64,000 nt of DNA from Vibrio sp. Of7-15 (GTDB taxonomy: Bacteria > Pseudomonadota > Gammaproteobacteria > Enterobacterales > Vibrionaceae), in contig NZ_JAKRGH010000002.1 of assembly GCF_022347565.1 (NCBI RefSeq), forward strand, positions 248,001 through 312,000, in the 5' to 3' direction. The notes beneath the pieces are model-generated. The model saw only the letters and a program-made list of their open reading frames with translations, did not search any database and was not told the origin of the DNA. Of this stretch, positions 18,205-29,438 are shown in pieces. How positions within the stretch are numbered: the stretch's first letter is position 1; each line of letters begins with the position of its first letter. Made by a program: the position numbers and the translations under genes.

Positions 18205-18221
18205 TAGACTCATTGAGTCTA
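18205..18221. promoter_or_regulatory. 17-bp palindrome at the riboswitch 5' edge
   Basis: Perfect inverted repeat tagactca-t-tgagtcta. It lies about 10-25 bp after the predicted transcription start and directly abuts the riboswitch. It could be an operator for a repressor or simply a 5' hairpin in the leader; no known regulator site is recognised. Confidence 0.5.
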
Positions 18222-18398
18222 GGTGTAGAGGTGCACTGTCTATCAGTAACGTATTTTAGGGTGATGCCGATTATAATACATGAAAGGAGCCAGTGCCGAA
18301 GTTGATGAGGATTATCTGTCCTGTCAGCTGGGGTTATATCCGAATAGGTATAACACTGCCATAGTCTTATTTTGTTGTTAAACTATGGAGCGCTACTG
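18222..18398 (+). ncRNA. Lysine riboswitch (L box)
   Basis: The conserved L-box elements occur in order: gtagaggtgc (from 18225), cagtaac, gggtgatgccga, ggagccagtgccgaa (18285-18300), cagctggggtt, cactgccatag (18354-18364), and ctatggagcgctactg (18383-18398). The P1 ends gtag (18225-18228) and ctac (18393-18396) pair. It precedes an NhaC-family transporter, a known partner of lysine riboswitches in gammaproteobacteria. No terminator follows; instead a hairpin caacca-gaaaa-tggttg (18473-18489) ends 9 bp before the ATG, and ctactgt (18393-18399) can pair with acagtag (18461-18467), which suggests control of translation initiation. Confidence 0.93.
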
Positions 18399-18498
18399 TG
18401 GGGTTAGAATACAATTTAATTGTTATTCTTTCGCTTATCTACAAACGGGTAACCGTGTCTACAGTAGATCTCCAACCAGAAAATGGTTGTTGAAGATC

Positions 18499-20097
18499 AT
18501 GAATTTAGCTGATTTCTCTCATTCTGCTTTATCTATATTACCTCCGTTAGTAGCCCTAGGGCTCGCTATTGTTACTCGTCGAGTTCTTATTTCTTTAGGG
18601 GTCGGTATTCTGCTTGGTGCAATGCTATTAGCTGATTATTCTGTTGCTGGTGCAGCAGGGTATATTGGCAGCACTGTTAAAGGCGTATTTATTGATGACG
18701 GTTCAATAAATACTTGGAATATGAGTATTGTTACTTTCTTAGTATTACTTGGCATGATGACAGCACTGCTGACTCTATCTGGTGGTACTCGAGCATTTGC
18801 TGAGTGGGCACAAAGCCGAATTAAAAGCAAACGTGGTGCAAAATTATTAGCCGCCTTTTTAGGGGTATTCATCTTTGTTGATGATTATTTTAATAGCCTG
18901 GCGGTAGGCTCTATTTCTCGCCCAGTAACTGACCGCTTCTATGTATCTCGTGCGAAATTGGCATATGTTTTAGATTCAACTGCTGCACCTATGTGTGTAT
19001 TAATGCCTGCTTCTAGCTGGGGTGCATACATTATTACGTTAATTGGCGGTATTTTAGTCACACATGGTGTTACTGAATACTCTGCATTAGGTGCATTTAT
19101 TCGTTTAGCACCGATGAACTTCTATGCTGTATTTGCATTATTAATGGTGTTTGCCGTTGCTTGGTTCCAGCTTGATGTTGGCTTAATGAGAAAGCATGAA
19201 GTTGCTGCTTCAAAAGGTCGTGGTTTTGAGAATAAAGCCTCTGATGATGAATCTGAAGCTCGCGATTTAAATGATGAACTAGATATTGTTGAGAGTGAGC
19301 ACGGTCGAGTATCTGACCTTATCTTTCCTATTGTGACGCTGATTGTCGCAACAGTATCATTTATGATTTACACCGGTAGTCAGGCTTTGGTCGCTGATGG
19401 TAAACCATTTAATATTCTTGGTGCATTTGAAAATACAGATGTGGGCATGTCACTTTGTTACGGCGGCTTAATTGGTTTATTAAGTTCGATCGTTACCGTA
19501 CTTCGCCAAAAAATTCCAGCAAGCGATATTTTAGCCACCATGTGGATTGGTGCTAAATCGATGTTTGGTGCAATCTTGATTCTATTATTTGCTTGGTCTA
19601 TTGGTTCTGTTATCGGTGACATGCAAACGGGTAAATACCTTTCTTCAATGGTGGAAGGCAGTATTAATCCTCATTGGTTGCCTGTTATTCTGTTTTTGTT
19701 ATCTGGCCTGATGGCGTTTTCTACAGGTACATCATGGGGTACGTTTGGAATCATGTTGCCTATCGCTGGTGATATGGCTGCGGCTACAGATATTGCTTTA
19801 ATGCTTCCTATGCTTGGTGCTGTACTTGCTGGTTCTGTATTTGGTGATCACTGTTCTCCAATTTCAGATACAACGATTCTATCTTCAACAGGTGCACGCT
19901 GTAATCATATTGATCATGTATCCACACAGCTTCCATACGCATTATCAGTTGCGCTTGTATCGTGTGTTGGTTTTATCTCGCTAGGTTATACTGCTTCTTT
20001 AGCGGTATCGTTCTTGGCAGCAACAGCGACATTCATTATTGTGTGTGGTGCGATGTTTTGGGTATCGCGCTGTAAAATGGAAACAGCGAGTAACTAA
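18499..20097 (+). CDS. NhaC-family transporter, predicted lysine transporter
   Basis: A 532-residue integral membrane protein with about eleven to twelve helices, belonging to the NhaC Na+/H+ antiporter superfamily. Family motifs include FVDDYFNSLAVGSISRPVTD near residues 130-149 and the C-terminal GTSWGTFGIMLPIAGDM and GSVFGDHCSPISDTTILSS. A charged cytoplasmic loop lies near 233-275. The lysine riboswitch just upstream makes lysine uptake the most likely job, rather than sodium extrusion; such riboswitch-linked members have been proposed as lysine transporters. The ATG at 18499 is chosen because the 38 codons upstream lie inside the riboswitch expression platform. A terminator follows. Confidence 0.9.
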   Translation: MNLADFSHSALSILPPLVALGLAIVTRRVLISLGVGILLGAMLLADYSVAGAAGYIGSTVKGVFIDDGSINTWNMSIVTFLVLLGMMTALLTLSGGTRAFAEWAQSRIKSKRGAKLLAAFLGVFIFVDDYFNSLAVGSISRPVTDRFYVSRAKLAYVLDSTAAPMCVLMPASSWGAYIITLIGGILVTHGVTEYSALGAFIRLAPMNFYAVFALLMVFAVAWFQLDVGLMRKHEVAASKGRGFENKASDDESEARDLNDELDIVESEHGRVSDLIFPIVTLIVATVSFMIYTGSQALVADGKPFNILGAFENTDVGMSLCYGGLIGLLSSIVTVLRQKIPASDILATMWIGAKSMFGAILILLFAWSIGSVIGDMQTGKYLSSMVEGSINPHWLPVILFLLSGLMAFSTGTSWGTFGIMLPIAGDMAAATDIALMLPMLGAVLAGSVFGDHCSPISDTTILSSTGARCNHIDHVSTQLPYALSVALVSCVGFISLGYTASLAVSFLAATATFIIVCGAMFWVSRCKMETASN

Positions 20098-20120
20098 GTT
20101 GTTTCTAACTTTATAAATAT

Positions 20121-20150
20121 TAAGGGCTGGCAGGTTGTCAGCCCTTTTTC
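20121..20150 (+). terminator. Intrinsic terminator after the NhaC-family gene
   Basis: Stem aagggctg / cagccctt (20122-20129 and 20139-20146) followed by T residues. Confidence 0.8.
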
Positions 20151-20234
20151 TTTATGACTTCACCTTGCTTGCCTCTTGCCTTTTCTGTAGCATCTCGGCC
20201 TGTTTTTATACCTATAATTTTCGGGGAATTGGCT

Positions 20235-20813
20235 GTGGCTCAAATGTACTTTTATTACTCTGCAATGAATGCGGGTAAATCAACCACCTTGTTGCAATCT
20301 TCCTTTAATTACCAAGAACGTGGTATGACTCCGCTGATTTTTACTGCGGCTATTGATACACGCTATGGGGCTGGTAAAGTGAGCTCTCGTATTGGTTTAG
20401 AGGCGGATGCTCAGCTATTTTCACCAGAGTGTGATTTATTTGATGACATTACTCGGTTATCTGAGCAGCAGAAAATCGACTGTGTGCTGATTGATGAATG
20501 CCAATTCTTAACAAAAGCACAGGTTTATCAATTAACGGAAGTTGTCGATAAGCTGAATGTACCTGTTTTGTGTTATGGACTACGTACTGATTTCTTAGGG
20601 GAATTGTTTGAAGGTAGTAAATATTTATTGTCGTGGGCGGATAAATTGGTTGAGTTGAAAACCATCTGTCATTGCGGCCGTAAGGCGAATATGGTGATTC
20701 GAACGAATGAAGATGGCGTGGCGATTGCGGATGGTGATCAAGTTGCTATCGGCGGTAATGAGCTTTATGTGTCAGTATGCCGTTTACATTACAAAGAAGC
20801 TCTAGGAAAATAA
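20235..20813 (+). CDS. tdk: Thymidine kinase
   Basis: Salvages thymidine to dTMP. The start is placed at GTG 20235 (read as M-A-Q-M-Y-F-Y-Y), behind cggggaat, because this fits the E. coli N-terminus [15 protein letters not shown]; upstream codons of the open frame have no homology. In the 192-residue type II enzyme the P-loop is SAMNAGKST (about 9-17), the Walker B-like DECQF is near 87-91, and the structural zinc is held by CHC in TICHCGRKA and by the C-terminal VCRLHY. tdk next to hns/his matches the enteric and vibrio neighbourhood. Confidence 0.94.
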   Translation: MAQMYFYYSAMNAGKSTTLLQSSFNYQERGMTPLIFTAAIDTRYGAGKVSSRIGLEADAQLFSPECDLFDDITRLSEQQKIDCVLIDECQFLTKAQVYQLTEVVDKLNVPVLCYGLRTDFLGELFEGSKYLLSWADKLVELKTICHCGRKANMVIRTNEDGVAIADGDQVAIGGNELYVSVCRLHYKEALGK

Positions 20814-20841
20814 TTCAGCTAGCTTCACCCTAACTTCTTTT

Positions 20842-20869
20842 CAAGGCTGGTATTACACTGGCCTTTTTC
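20842..20869 (+). terminator. Possible terminator after tdk
   Basis: Short stem aaggc / gcctt (from 20843 and 20861) with a long loop and a T5 run. Weak stem, but position and T run fit. Confidence 0.5.
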
Positions 20870-20969
20870 ATATAAAACACTCCGTTAGAGTTCTGCTCGT
20901 TTTTTGCTCAAGTTTTTTCTTCTTACGTCGATATAGTAATTGAGAGATGAGGCTATCGTGGAGGTTTCC

Positions 20970-21149
20970 ATGAACTGGTTTAATAATATTGATATGAGGA
21001 TGCCTACTCACATTCACAAGTTGAAAAAAATGCGGCGATTAAATGATCGGCGTCATCAGCGTGTTGATTTAGAAGGTAAAGATGAATCTAAAGAGAGGGA
21101 AGCCGAGCACAATTCGCGACGGCGAGGGTTATTAGATATTTACGTTTGA
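20970..21149 (+). CDS. Small basic protein of unknown function
   Basis: A 59-residue open frame starting MNWFNNIDMRMPTHIHKLKKM and rich in Arg, Lys, His and Glu; no signal peptide or membrane helix. It is supported by a perfect ggagg (20960-20964) five bases before the ATG and by a hairpin terminator at about 21176-21205. I do not recognise the family. It may be a lineage-specific small protein of Vibrionaceae. The upstream in-frame GTG region to 20940 lacks such a binding site. Confidence 0.6.
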   Translation: MNWFNNIDMRMPTHIHKLKKMRRLNDRRHQRVDLEGKDESKEREAEHNSRRRGLLDIYV

Positions 21150-21175
21150 GGCTTTGAGGTGCGAAATCTTAAAAG

Positions 21176-21206
21176 AAGAGCTATCAGTATGGGTGGCTCT
21201 TTTTCT
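21176..21206 (+). terminator. Terminator after the small ORF
   Basis: Stem aagagc / gctctt (21176-21181 and 21196-21201) extended by G-U pairs and followed by T residues. Confidence 0.65.
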
Positions 21207-21396
21207 TTATTTGACTATACAAATTCCTTCCTTCTTTATAGATCTTTACTTAGCAAAAACAATCACTTCTTTAGTTAAAAACACACATTTAACTTTTTTT
21301 TCATTTCCTTCATTTTTTTGTTGAAAAAGAGAACTAGCTTAGTTAGTGTGAATGGCAAGCCAATAAAGAAACTGTTTATCCAGAGAGAAATAAATT

Positions 21397-21444
21397 ATGC
21401 GTATTCAAGGTATGAATCTTCATCATCATCACCATCCTGAGTAG
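21397..21444 (+). CDS. hisL: his operon leader peptide
   Basis: A 15-codon frame, M-R-I-Q-G-M-N-L then five consecutive His codons, Pro, Glu, stop, preceded by cagagaga. It is the ribosome sensor of charged tRNA-His for attenuation of the following operon. Enteric leaders carry seven His codons; five is typical of a shorter vibrio version. Too short for routine ORF calling. Confidence 0.93.
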   Translation: MRIQGMNLHHHHHPE

Positions 21445-21464
21445 TCTTTCGGGAGGATACGTAT

Positions 21465-21554
21465 CATCCGGAAGGCACTTTAAGAGCACTTCCGATGGAT
21501 TAGTAAGAATATAGAATTCAGACCCTCGGAAGCTAAAACTTCCGAGGGTTTTTT
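21465..21554 (+). terminator. his operon attenuator (antiterminator and terminator)
   Basis: The terminator is a perfect 11-bp stem accctcggaag / cttccgagggt (21522-21532, 21539-21549) with loop ctaaaa and a T6 run. Upstream, cggaag (about 21470-21475) can pair with cttccg (about 21489-21494), and the latter can alternatively pair with the cggaag arm of the terminator, giving the mutually exclusive structures expected for His-codon-dependent attenuation. Confidence 0.9.
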
Positions 21555-21612
21555 CGTTTTAGTTCAATCAGTTTTTTGTATAAGAATTTAAAAATCGCAC
21601 AGGGATAATGCA

Positions 21613-22509
21613 ATGCAAACACAACGACTAAGAATCGCAATTCAGAAAAAAGGCCGTTTAAGTAAAGAGTGCCAGAATTTATTTAAAAGCTGTGGAATGA
21701 AATTCAATATCGCGGGTGAACGCTTAGTTGTTCATTCTGAAAATATGCCCATTGATTTACTACTGGTACGTGATGACGATATTCCTGGTTTGATTATGGA
21801 TGGTGTGGTTGATTTAGGTGTGATTGGGGAAAATGAATTAGAAGAAGTTAGCCTAGATCGCCAAGCGCTAGGTGAGCCGAATGAATATGTTCAATTGCGT
21901 CGTCTTGATTTTGGTGGTTGCCGGTTGTCTATCGCCATTGATAAGGATGAAGAGTACAACGGTCCACAGGACTTAGCTGGAAAACGTATTGCGACGACGT
22001 ACCCTCAGCTTGTAAAGCGCTATATGGATGAGCAAGGTGTCAATTTTAGCACTTGTATGCTGAATGGCTCGGTTGAGGTGGCACCAAGAGCGGGCCTTGC
22101 TGATGCCATTTGTGACCTAGTGTCAACAGGCGCTACGCTGGAAGCGAATGGTTTGAAAGAAGCTGAAGTGATTTTCCGCTCCAAAGCGACATTAATTCAG
22201 CGTACGGGTGAATTTGATGCTGATAAAGCGGCCTTGATTGAAAAGCTGTTAACACGCATGCAAGGTGTGATTCAGGCAAAAGAGTCCAAATACATTATGC
22301 TGCATGCGCCAACGGAACAATTAGAGCAAATTGTCGCGTTATTACCTGGAGCTGAAGATCCTACCGTACTTCCTTTAGCTCACGAGAAAAATCGTGTGGC
22401 GGTTCACCTAGTGAGTACGGAAAACTTATTCTGGGAAACCATGGAGCAGCTAAAAGAGTTGGGTGCAAGCTCTATTCTTGTGCTTCCTATTGAAAAAATG
22501 TTGGGGTAA
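21613..22509 (+). CDS. hisG: ATP phosphoribosyltransferase (long form)
   Basis: First step of histidine synthesis: joins ATP and PRPP; inhibited by histidine. At 298 residues it is the HisZ-independent long form with the C-terminal ACT-like regulatory domain (about 225-298). Seen: [13 protein letters not shown] at the N-terminus, the [26 protein letters not shown]-binding block near 155-178. An agggat site lies before the ATG at 21613; the out-of-frame ATG at 21608 is ignored. It heads the eight-gene operon. Confidence 0.97.
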   Translation: MQTQRLRIAIQKKGRLSKECQNLFKSCGMKFNIAGERLVVHSENMPIDLLLVRDDDIPGLIMDGVVDLGVIGENELEEVSLDRQALGEPNEYVQLRRLDFGGCRLSIAIDKDEEYNGPQDLAGKRIATTYPQLVKRYMDEQGVNFSTCMLNGSVEVAPRAGLADAICDLVSTGATLEANGLKEAEVIFRSKATLIQRTGEFDADKAALIEKLLTRMQGVIQAKESKYIMLHAPTEQLEQIVALLPGAEDPTVLPLAHEKNRVAVHLVSTENLFWETMEQLKELGASSILVLPIEKMLG

Positions 22510-22514
22510 TCGCT

Positions 22515-23810
22515 ATGAAAACAGTGGTATGGCAGTCTCTTAGTGACTACCAACAAGACTCGATTTTACAGCGCCCAGCTATCTCCGAAGGGGCAAACAT
22601 TACGGCTGCGGTGACGGATGTTATTACTAAAGTACGCAGCGAAGGTGATACGGCACTTTTTGAATTAACAGAGAAATTTGATGGTGTAAAACCTGAATCG
22701 ATCAAAGTTTCTTCGGCGGATATTGATGCGGCGTGTGAGCGTTTATCCGACAAAATGAAAGAAGCGTTGGAACAGGCTTACAAAAATATTTCTGTTTTTC
22801 ATAAGGCCCAAAAGCCTCAGCCACTACGTGTTGAAACTCAGCCTGGTGTGGTTTGTGAGCAAGTCACACGCCCGATTAATAACGTTGGTTTGTACATTCC
22901 TGGCGGCAGTGCACCATTACCTTCAACGGTATTAATGTTAGGTGTGCCAGCTCAAATTGCAGGTTGTCGTAAAGTGGTGCTGTGCTCTCCACCACCGATT
23001 GCGGATGAAATTTTATACGTTGCTAAATTATGTAACATTGATGAAGTGTATAATGTTGGTGGCGGTCAAGCTGTTGCTGCTATGGCCTATGGTACTGAGT
23101 CAGTAAAAAAAGTAGATAAGATTTTTGGTCCGGGTAATGCGTACGTAACTGAAGCAAAGCGTCAGGTCAGTAATGACTTTCGTGGTGCAGCAATTGATAT
23201 GCCAGCAGGCCCGTCTGAGGTTTTAGTCATTGCGGACGACAGTGCCGATCCCGATTTTGTTGCGGCGGATTTATTGAGCCAAGCAGAGCACGGCCCAGAT
23301 TCTCAAGTTGTTTTGGTGACACCATCGCCAATTCTAGCGGATCAAGTGGCAGATGCAGTTCAAAAGCAGCTCAAAGAGCTATCGCGTGCCGATATTGCAC
23401 AAAAAGCGCTTGGAGCCAGTTTACTGATTATTGCTGACTCTCTGACGCAATGTGTTTCTATTTCAAATTATTACGGACCTGAGCACTTAATTGTCCAAAC
23501 GAAGAACCCGAGAGAGTTATTGCCGTTGTTAGATAACGCAGGCTCTATTTTCTTAGGTGATTGGTCGCCGGAGTCGGTAGGGGACTATGCATCAGGAACG
23601 AATCACGTTCTTCCTACTTACGGTTATACACGTACTTACTCCAGTCTTGGATTGGCTGATTTTTCGAAACGAATGACAGTACAAGAGCTTTCTGTTGATG
23701 GCTTAAAAAGCCTAGCGCCAACAGTGGTGACGATGGCGGAAGCAGAAGGGCTTGATGCGCACAAACGAGCTGTGACGATCCGTGTCGAGAAGCTGGCTGA
23801 TAAAGCATAA
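22515..23810 (+). CDS. hisD: Histidinol dehydrogenase
   Basis: Last two steps: oxidises L-histidinol to L-histidine with NAD+ and a bound zinc. The 431-residue protein carries the signature block with [14 protein letters not shown] (about 230-243), [13 protein letters not shown] (about 258-270), and EHLIVQT near 324. It starts 5 bp after hisG, behind ggggtaatcgct, so translation is likely coupled. Confidence 0.97.
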   Translation: MKTVVWQSLSDYQQDSILQRPAISEGANITAAVTDVITKVRSEGDTALFELTEKFDGVKPESIKVSSADIDAACERLSDKMKEALEQAYKNISVFHKAQKPQPLRVETQPGVVCEQVTRPINNVGLYIPGGSAPLPSTVLMLGVPAQIAGCRKVVLCSPPPIADEILYVAKLCNIDEVYNVGGGQAVAAMAYGTESVKKVDKIFGPGNAYVTEAKRQVSNDFRGAAIDMPAGPSEVLVIADDSADPDFVAADLLSQAEHGPDSQVVLVTPSPILADQVADAVQKQLKELSRADIAQKALGASLLIIADSLTQCVSISNYYGPEHLIVQTKNPRELLPLLDNAGSIFLGDWSPESVGDYASGTNHVLPTYGYTRTYSSLGLADFSKRMTVQELSVDGLKSLAPTVVTMAEAEGLDAHKRAVTIRVEKLADKA

Positions 23811-24872
<1,062 letters not shown>

Positions 24873-24912
24873 TGAGTAAGTAAGCCAAGCTGTAAATTAT
24901 AAGGATGTCGTT

Positions 24913-25989
24913 GTGAGCAGTAATAAACAAAAGATTTTATTTATCGATCGTGATGGGACATTGATCGTTGAACCGCCTGTTGATTTTCAAGTCGATCGCT
25001 TAGACAAGCTTAAGCTAGAACCTTTGGTGATCCCTAGTTTATTAACATTACAAGATGCTGGCTATCGCTTAGTTATGGTAACCAACCAAGATGGTCTTGG
25101 CACTGATTCGTACCCACAAGATGAATTTGATGCACCGCATAATATGATGATGGAGATCTTTGAATCTCAAGGCGTTAAATTTGATGATGTTTTAATTTGC
25201 CCGCACTTTGACGAGGACGGTTGTTCTTGCCGTAAGCCTAAATTGGGAATGGTAAAAGAGTACTTACAAAGTGGTAGGGTCGATTTTCAAACGTCAGTTG
25301 TTATTGGTGATCGTGTTACGGATCTGCAATTAGCGGAAAACATGGCTATTCGTGGTATTCAATACAACCCAGAAACCATGAATTGGGCGCAAATAGTTAA
25401 AGACTTAACCACCAATCCTCGCACCGCCGAAGTTGTGCGAACAACCAAAGAAACCGATATTCGTGTTGCGGTAAATCTTGATGAGTCGGGCGGTAATTCC
25501 ATTGAGACTGGTCTTGGCTTTTTCGATCATATGTTGGATCAAATTGCGACACACGGCGGTTTTCAGTTGAAGTTAGCAGTGAAAGGGGATCTTCACATTG
25601 ATGATCACCACACTGTTGAAGATACCGCGTTAGCATTAGGTCAAGCCTTGAAAGATGCTTTAGGAGATAAGCGTGGTATTGGACGGTTTGGTTTTAGCTT
25701 GCCGATGGATGAATGCTTAGCCCAGTGTGGGTTGGATTTATCTGGTCGTCCATATTTGAAATTTGATGCGAAGTTTAGTCGTGAGCAGGTTGGTGACTTA
25801 TCGACAGAAATGGTGGTGCACTTTTTCCGCTCTTTAACAGATACACTGGCTTGTACGCTGCATTTATCTTCTCAAGGCGATAATGATCACCACATTGTAG
25901 AAAGTTTATTTAAGGCGTTTGGTCGAACACTACGCCAAGCCATTAAAGTTGATGGAAATGAATTACCAAGCAGTAAAGGAGTACTGTAA
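24913..25989 (+). CDS. hisB: Bifunctional histidinol-phosphatase / imidazoleglycerol-phosphate dehydratase
   Basis: The N-terminal HAD phosphatase (about 1-165) has D12-R-D14-GT and the zinc-binding Cys/His segment [14 protein letters not shown] near 96-109; the C-terminal IGPD domain (about 168-358) has two metal-binding motifs, [14 protein letters not shown] with DDHHTVED, and DNDHHIVES. This fusion is characteristic of gammaproteobacteria. Translation starts at GTG 24913 behind aaggatg. The stop overlaps the hisH start (TAATG). Confidence 0.97.
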   Translation: MSSNKQKILFIDRDGTLIVEPPVDFQVDRLDKLKLEPLVIPSLLTLQDAGYRLVMVTNQDGLGTDSYPQDEFDAPHNMMMEIFESQGVKFDDVLICPHFDEDGCSCRKPKLGMVKEYLQSGRVDFQTSVVIGDRVTDLQLAENMAIRGIQYNPETMNWAQIVKDLTTNPRTAEVVRTTKETDIRVAVNLDESGGNSIETGLGFFDHMLDQIATHGGFQLKLAVKGDLHIDDHHTVEDTALALGQALKDALGDKRGIGRFGFSLPMDECLAQCGLDLSGRPYLKFDAKFSREQVGDLSTEMVVHFFRSLTDTLACTLHLSSQGDNDHHIVESLFKAFGRTLRQAIKVDGNELPSSKGVL

Positions 25990-26612
25990 TGGCTTTGGAT
26001 CAGCAAACGAATGTTGTGATTATTGATACAGGTTGCGCTAACGTTTCTTCCGTTAAGTTCGCCATTGAGCGTTTAGGGTATGCTGTTGAGATCAGTAAAG
26101 AGCCTGCTGTCGTTCTAGCGGCGGATAAGCTGTTTTTACCTGGTGTAGGTACGGCTAGTGAAGCAATGAAAAACCTAGCGCAGCGTGATTTGATCGCTTT
26201 AGTAAAGCAAATCGAGAAGCCAGTACTGGGTATTTGTTTAGGTATGCAGTTGCTGGGCCGTGTTTCACAAGAGAAAGGCCAAAGAGCGGATGAATTGGTT
26301 GAGTGTTTAGGTTTGTGTGAAGGCGAAGTGAAAAAGCTGGAAACAGGGAGTTTACCTCTACCACACATGGGCTGGAATACAGTGAAACCATCTAATTCCC
26401 ATCCACTGTTTAAAGACATTCCAGAAGACAGCTATTTTTACTTTGTTCATAGTTTTGGTATGCCAGTTGGGGATTACACCGTGGCTTCGTGTGAGTACGG
26501 CCAGCCTTTTACTGCCGCTTTACAGAGTGGTAATTATTTTGGGGTGCAATTCCACCCTGAACGCTCTAGCAAAGCAGGTTCAAAACTAATTCAAAACTTT
26601 TTAGAAATGTAA
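25989..26612 (+). CDS. hisH: Imidazole glycerol phosphate synthase, glutaminase subunit
   Basis: Class I glutamine amidotransferase that feeds ammonia to HisF. The 207-residue protein has the nucleophile Cys in [10 protein letters not shown] (C about 84) and the His/Glu of the triad in [11 protein letters not shown] near 188-192. It overlaps the hisB stop by one base. A 90-bp gap with a hairpin follows before hisA, the largest break in the operon. Confidence 0.97.
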   Translation: MALDQQTNVVIIDTGCANVSSVKFAIERLGYAVEISKEPAVVLAADKLFLPGVGTASEAMKNLAQRDLIALVKQIEKPVLGICLGMQLLGRVSQEKGQRADELVECLGLCEGEVKKLETGSLPLPHMGWNTVKPSNSHPLFKDIPEDSYFYFVHSFGMPVGDYTVASCEYGQPFTAALQSGNYFGVQFHPERSSKAGSKLIQNFLEM

Positions 26613-26621
26613 CTTACGGTT

Positions 26622-26656
26622 TGTTAACTAATAGCAATACAGGTTGATAGTTAACA
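26622..26656 (+). repeat. Intercistronic hairpin between hisH and hisA
   Basis: Perfect 9-bp inverted repeat tgttaacta / tagttaaca (26622-26630 and 26648-26656) around a 17-base loop, without a T tract. It could stabilise or process the polycistronic mRNA or be part of an internal promoter region. Confidence 0.55.
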
Positions 26657-26681
26657 GAAGAAGTCATGATGATAAATATAA

Positions 26682-28191
<1,510 letters not shown>

Positions 28192-28195
<4 letters not shown>

Positions 28196-28833
28196 GCAAC
28201 TTTACAACCTTAACGTCAGTAGATGAATTAACCGCAAGAATTGATTGGGATAAAGTTGATGGTTTAGCACCTGTTGTTGTGCAAGACTTCAATAGTGGTC
28301 AAGTGCTCATGATGGGGTACATGAACCCAGAAGCCTTATCAAAAACACTTGAAACTGAGCAGGTTACTTTTTTCTCTCGTACGAAGCAGCGCTTATGGAC
28401 GAAAGGCGAAACGTCTGGCAACGTGCTCCAACTGCGAAATATTGCTTTAGATTGTGATAATGACACCTTGTTGGTGAAAGTTGAGCCAATTGGCCCGACT
28501 TGCCATACAGGTACAACGACGTGTTTCGATGCGGATAAGCAAGAAGAATCCTCTTTGGTGTTCCTTCATCAACTTGAACAATTGTTGGCATCAAGAAAAA
28601 ATGCAGACTCAGATTCTTCCTATACCGCGAGCCTTTACGCTCGTGGCACCAAGCGTATCTCGCAAAAGGTTGGCGAAGAAGGCGTTGAAGTCGCGCTTGC
28701 GGCAACGTCGGGGGATAAAGCGGAGCTAGTGTGTGAATCAGCAGATTTGATGTATCACTTGATTGTATTGTTACAAGATCAAGGTTTATCGCTGAACGAT
28801 GTGATTAATAAATTGAAAGAAAGACATAAGTAG
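28192..28833 (+). CDS. hisI: Bifunctional phosphoribosyl-AMP cyclohydrolase / phosphoribosyl-ATP pyrophosphatase
   Basis: HisI-HisE fusion for steps two and three of the pathway. The N-terminal cyclohydrolase domain (about 1-115) has [15 protein letters not shown] and the metal ligands DCDNDTL and HTGTTTCF; the C-terminal pyrophosphatase domain (about 118-213) has the MazG-like [17 protein letters not shown] block. The start overlaps the hisF stop by four bases (ATGA). Last gene of the operon; a hairpin follows. Confidence 0.97.
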
Positions 28834-28846
28834 AAGAGGTTAATAG

Positions 28847-28880
28847 ATAGCAAGGCGAGCGTGCCTTGCTATTTACTTTG
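28847..28880 (+). terminator. Terminator after the his operon
   Basis: Perfect 10-bp stem atagcaaggc / gccttgctat with a 6-base loop, followed by a modest T-containing tract. It lies between the convergent hisI and ychJ genes. Confidence 0.7.
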
Positions 28881-28915
28881 AGAGAGTTGTTATTTTCTGC
28901 TTGTATAGCGGGAAG

Positions 28916-29431
28916 TTAACCGCAGCACTTCTTATATTTTTTACCACTACCGCATACACAAGGGTCATTCCGGCCAATTTTATCACTTTGTGCTGGGGCG
29001 GTATTTTGCTTTTTATCTGGGGTGACAACTTCAGCTTCAGCGGCTTGTTCTGGGTACTCGCCATCAATATAAAACCATTGTTGATCTTCTCTTACAAAGC
29101 GTGAGTTTTCATGTAGCACATAGTCATTTCCTTCTTCTGAAAAATGTGCTTTGAACTCTACAAAACCTTCATTTTCTGAACGGATTGAGGAACTTAATAC
29201 CTCAAGACCACGCCACTCACTGTTGATGGATTCTGCTATACCTTCACGGTGCTGTTCGGCATTACAGCTAGAGTGGTAGGTTTGGATCACAAAGTCGACT
29301 AAACCAAGAACATGAGCACAGTAGCGAGCCCGCATCAGTTGTTCTGGTTTTTTGGCGTTTAGTGGGGAAATATGAACAGGTTCGCAGCAATCAGAGTAAT
29401 TTTTCTGATTGCCGCATGGGCAGTTTTTCAT
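28916..29431 (-). CDS. ychJ: YchJ family SEC-C motif protein
   Basis: A 171-residue protein (UPF0225) with an N-terminal [13 protein letters not shown] and a C-terminal [18 protein letters not shown], both SEC-C type zinc-binding motifs like that of SecA, flanking a central NTF2-like domain with the family block RARYCAHV. Slightly longer than the 152-residue E. coli protein owing to a linker before the second motif. Function is unknown. It starts 7 bp after the upstream EAL/HDOD gene, so the two form an operon. Confidence 0.9.
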   Translation of the reverse strand: MKNCPCGNQKNYSDCCEPVHISPLNAKKPEQLMRARYCAHVLGLVDFVIQTYHSSCNAEQHREGIAESINSEWRGLEVLSSSIRSENEGFVEFKAHFSEEGNDYVLHENSRFVREDQQWFYIDGEYPEQAAEAEVVTPDKKQNTAPAQSDKIGRNDPCVCGSGKKYKKCCG

Positions 29432-29438
29432 GAGCTAT

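Noticed and set aside
18385-18498. A longer N-terminus of the NhaC-family protein
   Set aside because: These codons lie within the riboswitch end and expression platform and do not resemble the family.
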